The translations under genes were made by a program, and so were the position numbers. Below are positions 51,522 through 55,245 of a stretch of 55,245 bases of DNA, piece after piece; position 1 is the first letter of the stretch; the number at the start of each line of letters is the position of its first letter. The stretch is from positions 1-55,245 of the forward strand of contig CAZWOL010000013.1 of assembly GCA_964635325.1 (NCBI GenBank). Reading direction: 5' to 3'. The stretch comes from BOG-1112 sp964635325. GTDB taxonomy: Bacteria; Bdellovibrionota_B; Oligoflexia; Oligoflexales; Bog-1112. The notes beneath the pieces were generated by a model that worked only from the letters and a program-made list of their open reading frames with translations, was not told the origin of the DNA and ran no database searches.

Positions 51522-53288
51522 TTAGCTGTACATCTCGTCAATTTTATTAGAAAACTTCTGCATTACCACACCGCGTTTGACCTTCATCGTCGGAGTGAGT
51601 TCTCCAGATTCCTCACTAAAACTAGCCGGCAGTATGCGAAAGTCTTTGATCGTTTGCATGCGAGCAACTGTGCTATTAATGCTATTGATTTGTTTTTGTA
51701 GATATTGGTGAAACTCCTCAGATGCAAGCATGTCGGATGAATTTGTAGCAGCGTTTGTTCCGATTTTCTTTTTTGCCTCTTCTAGGGATTCAGGCTTGAT
51801 TGTGATCAGTGCGGTCAAAAACTTTTTGCGATCTCCAATCACCACAGCTTGTTCAATCTCAGGGATGGTCTTGAGTTTGTCTTCTAGCATTTCAGGAGCA
51901 ATGTTTTCACCCCCTGCTGTGATGATTAGATTTTTCTTACGTCCTGTTACACTAAGAAAACCATCTGCATCGATTTCTCCAATATCTCCGGAGTGCAACC
52001 ATCCATCGCTGTCGATTGCCTCCTGTGTCGCTTTTGCGTCATTCAAATAACCCATAAAGATATGGCGTCCACGTACTAAGATCTCACCGTCATCTGCGAT
52101 GCGTAGCTCGCCTCCCTTGATGCAAAAACCAGCCTTTGCGAATTTGAAGTTTTGCATAGTCGTGACGGTTGCTGGTCCAGTGCATTCGCTCATCCCGTAA
52201 ATCTCACAAATCGGAATGCCCATGCTCATAAAGTATTCGAGTGTATCATGAGCGATCGGAGCAGCTGCACTCACTGCAAGTCGACAGCGATCAAGGCCAA
52301 GTGCCTTGCGTACTTTGCTGAATACAAGTTTATTGGCGATCGTATAGGAGAGTGAATTTTGATGTCCCATGGATTGTGTGCAACGCCTTCCAATTCCCTT
52401 GGCCCACTGTGCGATCCATTTTTTTGCTCCTGATGCTTGACCCTCTTTTTTGACCATTTTTGAATGAATTTTTTCCCACACCCGAGGAACACCTAAAAAT
52501 ATTGTCGGACGTTCTTCGCGTAAGTCGTTAGCGACGGTATCCATACTTTCGGCAAAAGAAATACAGGCACCGATGTACATGGGGCCGTGTATGGTTGTCA
52601 TCTGCTCTGCAATATGACTGAGGGGAAGGTACGATAGTAGAGAGTCTTTTTGGGTCAGTTTGAGATCGTACTGTACGCAGGTCTGACTCATCCATGTGAG
52701 ATTGTCATGGCTGAGCATAACAGCTTTAGGGTTTGCAGTTGTACCGGAAGTGTAGACGAATGTTGCTAGGTCCTTTGGGCTTTGCTTTTGAATGCGAAGG
52801 TCAAGCTCTGCATTTGAAAAATCTTCAGCTTTGCCTAAGACTTCATCCCAGCTATAGACATTGGCTTCTCTGCTTTTGCCTTTCATCAGTACTATAAATT
52901 TTAGGTCAGGCAACTGTGAGCGAATGCTTAGGATTTTTGCTAGCTGCTTGGCATCTTCAACAATTGCACATGAGGCTTTGCAGTGCTCTAAAATATAGGC
53001 ACACTGCTCAGGTGAACTCGTTGGATAAATTCCTGCTGGCACAGCACCCGCAAAGATAGCTGCGACGTCAGCAAGCACCCATTCTTTGTTGTTGTAACTC
53101 AAAATTCCAACGGCACTGCGTTCAGGGAGTCCTAATGCACAGAGTCCACGTGCAAGTAAGTGTACCGTCTGCTCGTAGTCCTGCCAGCTCAGGCTTTTCC
53201 AGACTCCGTTGCTTTTGAAACGCAGAGCTGCCTTGGTCGGATATTTTTGCACAGTGCGTGCAAGAGAGTCCATCACCGTTATCGCCAT
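51522..53288 (-). CDS. Long-chain acyl-CoA synthetase (FadD15-like)
   Basis: ATP-dependent activation of long-chain fatty acids to acyl-CoA. AMP-binding signature YTSGTTANPKAVMLSH, then YGMSECTGP, LHSGDIGEIDADGFL and TGRKKNLIITAGGENIAP. It is 588 aa from the ATG at 53288, which has GGAG nine bases upstream. The ATG at 53312 has no ribosome site. It lies between, and opposite to, two DUF4143 ATPase genes and has no obvious functional link to them. Confidence 0.93.
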   Translation of the reverse strand: MAITVMDSLARTVQKYPTKAALRFKSNGVWKSLSWQDYEQTVHLLARGLCALGLPERSAVGILSYNNKEWVLADVAAIFAGAVPAGIYPTSSPEQCAYILEHCKASCAIVEDAKQLAKILSIRSQLPDLKFIVLMKGKSREANVYSWDEVLGKAEDFSNAELDLRIQKQSPKDLATFVYTSGTTANPKAVMLSHDNLTWMSQTCVQYDLKLTQKDSLLSYLPLSHIAEQMTTIHGPMYIGACISFAESMDTVANDLREERPTIFLGVPRVWEKIHSKMVKKEGQASGAKKWIAQWAKGIGRRCTQSMGHQNSLSYTIANKLVFSKVRKALGLDRCRLAVSAAAPIAHDTLEYFMSMGIPICEIYGMSECTGPATVTTMQNFKFAKAGFCIKGGELRIADDGEILVRGRHIFMGYLNDAKATQEAIDSDGWLHSGDIGEIDADGFLSVTGRKKNLIITAGGENIAPEMLEDKLKTIPEIEQAVVIGDRKKFLTALITIKPESLEEAKKKIGTNAATNSSDMLASEEFHQYLQKQINSINSTVARMQTIKDFRILPASFSEESGELTPTMKVKRGVVMQKFSNKIDEMYS

Positions 53289-53414
53289 CGCTGGGATCTC
53301 CTCAATTTTCATTTTTTATGCATAACTATTTATTTATATTGAATTATTTGAAAAGAAAAGCACAAACAAAGACCTACTCAGCTCATGCAAAAAAGCACGC
53401 AAATTAGAGATAAT

Positions 53415-53488
53415 CCAATAATATCAGATATTATTGGAGTGTGATTCAAAAATATCTGATATTATTGGAGTGTAGTTCAAAAATATCT
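53415..53488 (+). repeat. Palindrome and tandem 31-bp repeats ahead of the second DUF4143 ATPase
   Basis: CCAATAATATC (53415-53425), a single A and GATATTATTGG (53427-53437) form a perfect 23-base palindrome. GATATTATTGG also starts two tandem 31-base units (53427-53457 and 53458-53488) that differ at two positions; each ends CAAAAATATCT. The units run up to the ribosome binding site GAGG of the gene at 53504. It is probably an operator. It is not a CRISPR array because there are no spacers. Confidence 0.8.
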
Positions 53489-53503
53489 ATTTTGAGGCTC
53501 TGA

Positions 53504-54667
53504 GTGTTTTCTCGTCATCTTTTGCTAGAAAAAACAAAAAGTTATCTGATTTTGGGCCCACGCCAATGTGGCAAGAGCACGATGATGAGGGATCTTCTCA
53601 CAGCGGAGGATCTCTACATCAATTTGCTTCCCCAAGCGGAATATCTCAAATACTCCAAAGATCCGGCACGTTTTCACCAAGAGCTTAGGGCGCATGCAAA
53701 ATCCGGAAAAAGTTTGTGTGTGATCGATGAGATTCAAAGAATTCCGGACTTGCTCAACGATGTGCATGATCTTATAGAAAGCACATCCATGTCGTTCATT
53801 ATGACAGGATCGAGTGCACGTAAATTGCGAGAGAAAGGTGTCAACCTACTTGCAGGACGAGCTCTTAGCCGTAGTATCTATCCGTTGACCTATAGTGAAT
53901 TGAAAGGTGTCTTCGATTTAGAAGCTGCTTTGATCTATGGTACACTTCCTAAAATTTGGAATTCCGATCTGTCATCACATGCCGACAAAGTGGATTTTCT
54001 TAACGCATACTCGCAAGTTTATCTGCAGGAAGAAATTCAACAAGAAGGGCTTGTTCGAAAGATTGGGAGCTTCCCACGTTTTTTAGATATTGCAGCTATC
54101 AACGACGGTCAGATTGTCAACTATTCGACGGTAGCTAGAGATTGTGCTGTCTCTTCTAAGACCATTCAAAACTACTACCAAATCCTTGAAGATACTTTCC
54201 TGGCTCATCGTATCGATGGGTGGAGCCAGAGTGTGCGACGGCAGTTGACAGCGCATCCCAAATATTATTTTTTTGACTGTGGTATAACCAATGCATTGTG
54301 CCTAAGTCTAAAAGAACAATTGAATGCTGAGGAACGTGGTCGACGCTTCGAACAATTTGTGATCTTGCAGATTATTGCATTTAATGCGTACAAGCAAAAG
54401 GGATATCGTTTTTATCATTGGCGTGACAAAAATGGTGCTGCAGTGGATCTGCTTCTTGTTCAAAATAACCAGATCAAAGCCGCTTTAGAATTCAAATCAT
54501 CGGCATCTGTAAATGCAGCTGATGCGAAAGCTCTAGAAAGCTTTCGCTCAGAATACGGTCCTATTCCTTCCTTTGTTCTTGGTGTCGAAGGCAACAAGAG
54601 GGAACTAAGAGACGGAGTGTTGTATCTTCGCTGGGATGCTTTTCTCGAAGAGCATTTTGATCTGTGA
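53504..54667 (+). CDS. AAA_14 / DUF4143 ATPase (second copy)
   Basis: P-loop ATPase of 387 aa with the same layout as the gene at 50385: Walker A LGPRQCGKSTMM (about residue 17), Walker B LCVIDEIQRIP, sensor MTGSSARKL, and in the C-terminal half AVDLLLVQNNQIKAALEFKSS, with the Asp and Glu-x-Lys of a PD-(D/E)xK-like site. The sequence is only moderately similar to the first copy, so they are not a recent duplication. The start is a GTG with GAGG six bases upstream; no ATG fits. Confidence 0.9.
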   Translation: MFSRHLLLEKTKSYLILGPRQCGKSTMMRDLLTAEDLYINLLPQAEYLKYSKDPARFHQELRAHAKSGKSLCVIDEIQRIPDLLNDVHDLIESTSMSFIMTGSSARKLREKGVNLLAGRALSRSIYPLTYSELKGVFDLEAALIYGTLPKIWNSDLSSHADKVDFLNAYSQVYLQEEIQQEGLVRKIGSFPRFLDIAAINDGQIVNYSTVARDCAVSSKTIQNYYQILEDTFLAHRIDGWSQSVRRQLTAHPKYYFFDCGITNALCLSLKEQLNAEERGRRFEQFVILQIIAFNAYKQKGYRFYHWRDKNGAAVDLLLVQNNQIKAALEFKSSASVNAADAKALESFRSEYGPIPSFVLGVEGNKRELRDGVLYLRWDAFLEEHFDL

Positions 54668-54694
54668 AATTACAATTGCAGAGCAGCTATAGCT

Positions 54695-55245
54695 CTATTG
54701 AGCTGCTGATCTTTGTGAAGCTGATTCAGGACGACATAAAATGGTCAGCGCAGGTGAGCTGCTACTTGAAGAGGAACTTGAGGAGCTGGTGCTTGAGTGA
54801 GTTCTATTTATCTGTATAGAATCTCTACCAGCTATTCCATCATATAGTACTAGGTTGTGAGAGCGTGCAATATCAGAAAAAAGTTCTCTATTCTTTGATA
54901 TGAGCGATCTGAAGTAAGAAATAATATTATCATCGTTTCCAAGATTGTCTGACTGCATGATTTGTAAGATTGCGAGGGCTAAAAAATTCTGCGCTTCATC
55001 AATCAAAGAGCTAAAGTTCACTTTGTCTAAGTCTTCTAAGAATTTTAGTATAATTTTGCGAAACTCCTCTTCGGACATGGGGGGGAGGTCGTGTTCGCTA
55101 GTGCGGATAGCATTTCTTAGCAGGCGCTGATATATTAAAGTTGCATCCCATGCCCAAATCACTCGTCTCTCATTCGAAGTTTCGTGATGGAACCCCCCAA
55201 AAAAGGGTTCAATATATTCCATTATCGTTATAGCGCTGCCTAATA
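54695..55245 (-). CDS. Ser-rich protein, 5' end cut by the window edge
   Basis: Partial. The frame stays open to the window edge, with LGSAITI before the first internal ATG at 55222, so the signal peptide or N-terminus is outside the window. The visible part is helical (FRKIILKFLEDLDKVNFSS and similar), followed by a Ser run of 11 (after HSST) and a short tail with one Cys. A weak resemblance to the protein at 9851-10651 can be seen: EPF-rich start, IISYFRSLISKNRELF against LVRYFNGRLNDSPNLR, and a Ser-rich C-terminus with Cys. Function unknown. Confidence 0.6.
   Translation of the reverse strand, partial: LGSAITIMEYIEPFFGGFHHETSNERRVIWAWDATLIYQRLLRNAIRTSEHDLPPMSEEEFRKIILKFLEDLDKVNFSSLIDEAQNFLALAILQIMQSDNLGNDDNIISYFRSLISKNRELFSDIARSHNLVLYDGIAGRDSIQINRTHSSTSSSSSSSSSSSPALTILCRPESASQRSAAQ

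Noticed and set aside
53415..53488. CRISPR array
   Set aside because: The units are directly adjacent tandem repeats with no spacers and only two copies; no cas genes nearby.
50385..54667. Transposon carrying the two DUF4143 ATPases
   Set aside because: No transposase, no terminal inverted repeats flanking both genes, and the two upstream repeat sets differ in sequence.

Overview
The window is a 55 kb piece of a Gram-negative bacterial chromosome, gene-dense and free of insertion sequences, phage genes, rRNA or tRNA. Signs of an outer membrane are several lipoprotein signal peptides, FadL/OmpP1-type and other predicted beta-barrel proteins, and an mreBCD-mrdA cell-shape operon. The mixture of a classic tig-clpP-clpX-lon series, a HAD-IG 5'-nucleotidase, PEGA proteins and TIG/collagen-like surface lipoproteins recalls the Bdellovibrionota/Oligoflexia or another deep delta-like lineage. 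That placement is an inference from gene content only.

Layout. 1-7141 (minus): a large TIG/collagen/propeller lipoprotein, then mreB-mreC-mreD-mrdA (transcribed right to left). 7338-9834 (plus): a PpiD/SurA-like foldase and a divergent NAD kinase. 9851-16864 (minus): mostly unknown envelope proteins, including a DUF1820/secreted protein pair, a PEGA protein with a small GYF_2-like partner, the HAD-IG nucleotidase and a barrel protein. 16950-23430 (plus): PP2C phosphatase, coaE, a Ski2-like helicase, a roughly 540-base gap with a promoter, structured RNA and terminator, then a FadL-like barrel and a lipoprotein. 23456-25870 (minus): paralogue of the first lipoprotein. 26154-31992: mixed housekeeping and iron genes (metB/CGL family, grxD, DEDDh exonuclease with a UvrC-like part, bfr/bfd, engB). 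32010-42684 (plus): lpd and E2 acyltransferase, a cyclic-nucleotide-binding protein, tig, clpP, clpX, lon, rpmG.

42761-55245 is the most accessory part. It has a nucleotidyltransferase/ribbon-helix-helix pair that looks like a toxin-antitoxin module with a palindromic operator, a very large membrane-anchored protein, a uracil catabolism locus (uridine kinase facing urc1-urc4-upp), two AAA_14/DUF4143 ATPases flanking a long-chain acyl-CoA synthetase, and a secreted Ser-rich protein cut by the window edge.

Themes. Protein quality control is concentrated in one place (trigger factor, ClpXP, Lon, with PpiD elsewhere). The urc genes together with upp would convert uracil to UMP and open the ring by the URC route. 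Both DUF4143 ATPases have tandem repeats running up to their ribosome binding sites, which suggests tight local control. Several convergent gene pairs overlap or abut, so terminators are few, but strong ones follow clpX, lon and rpmG.
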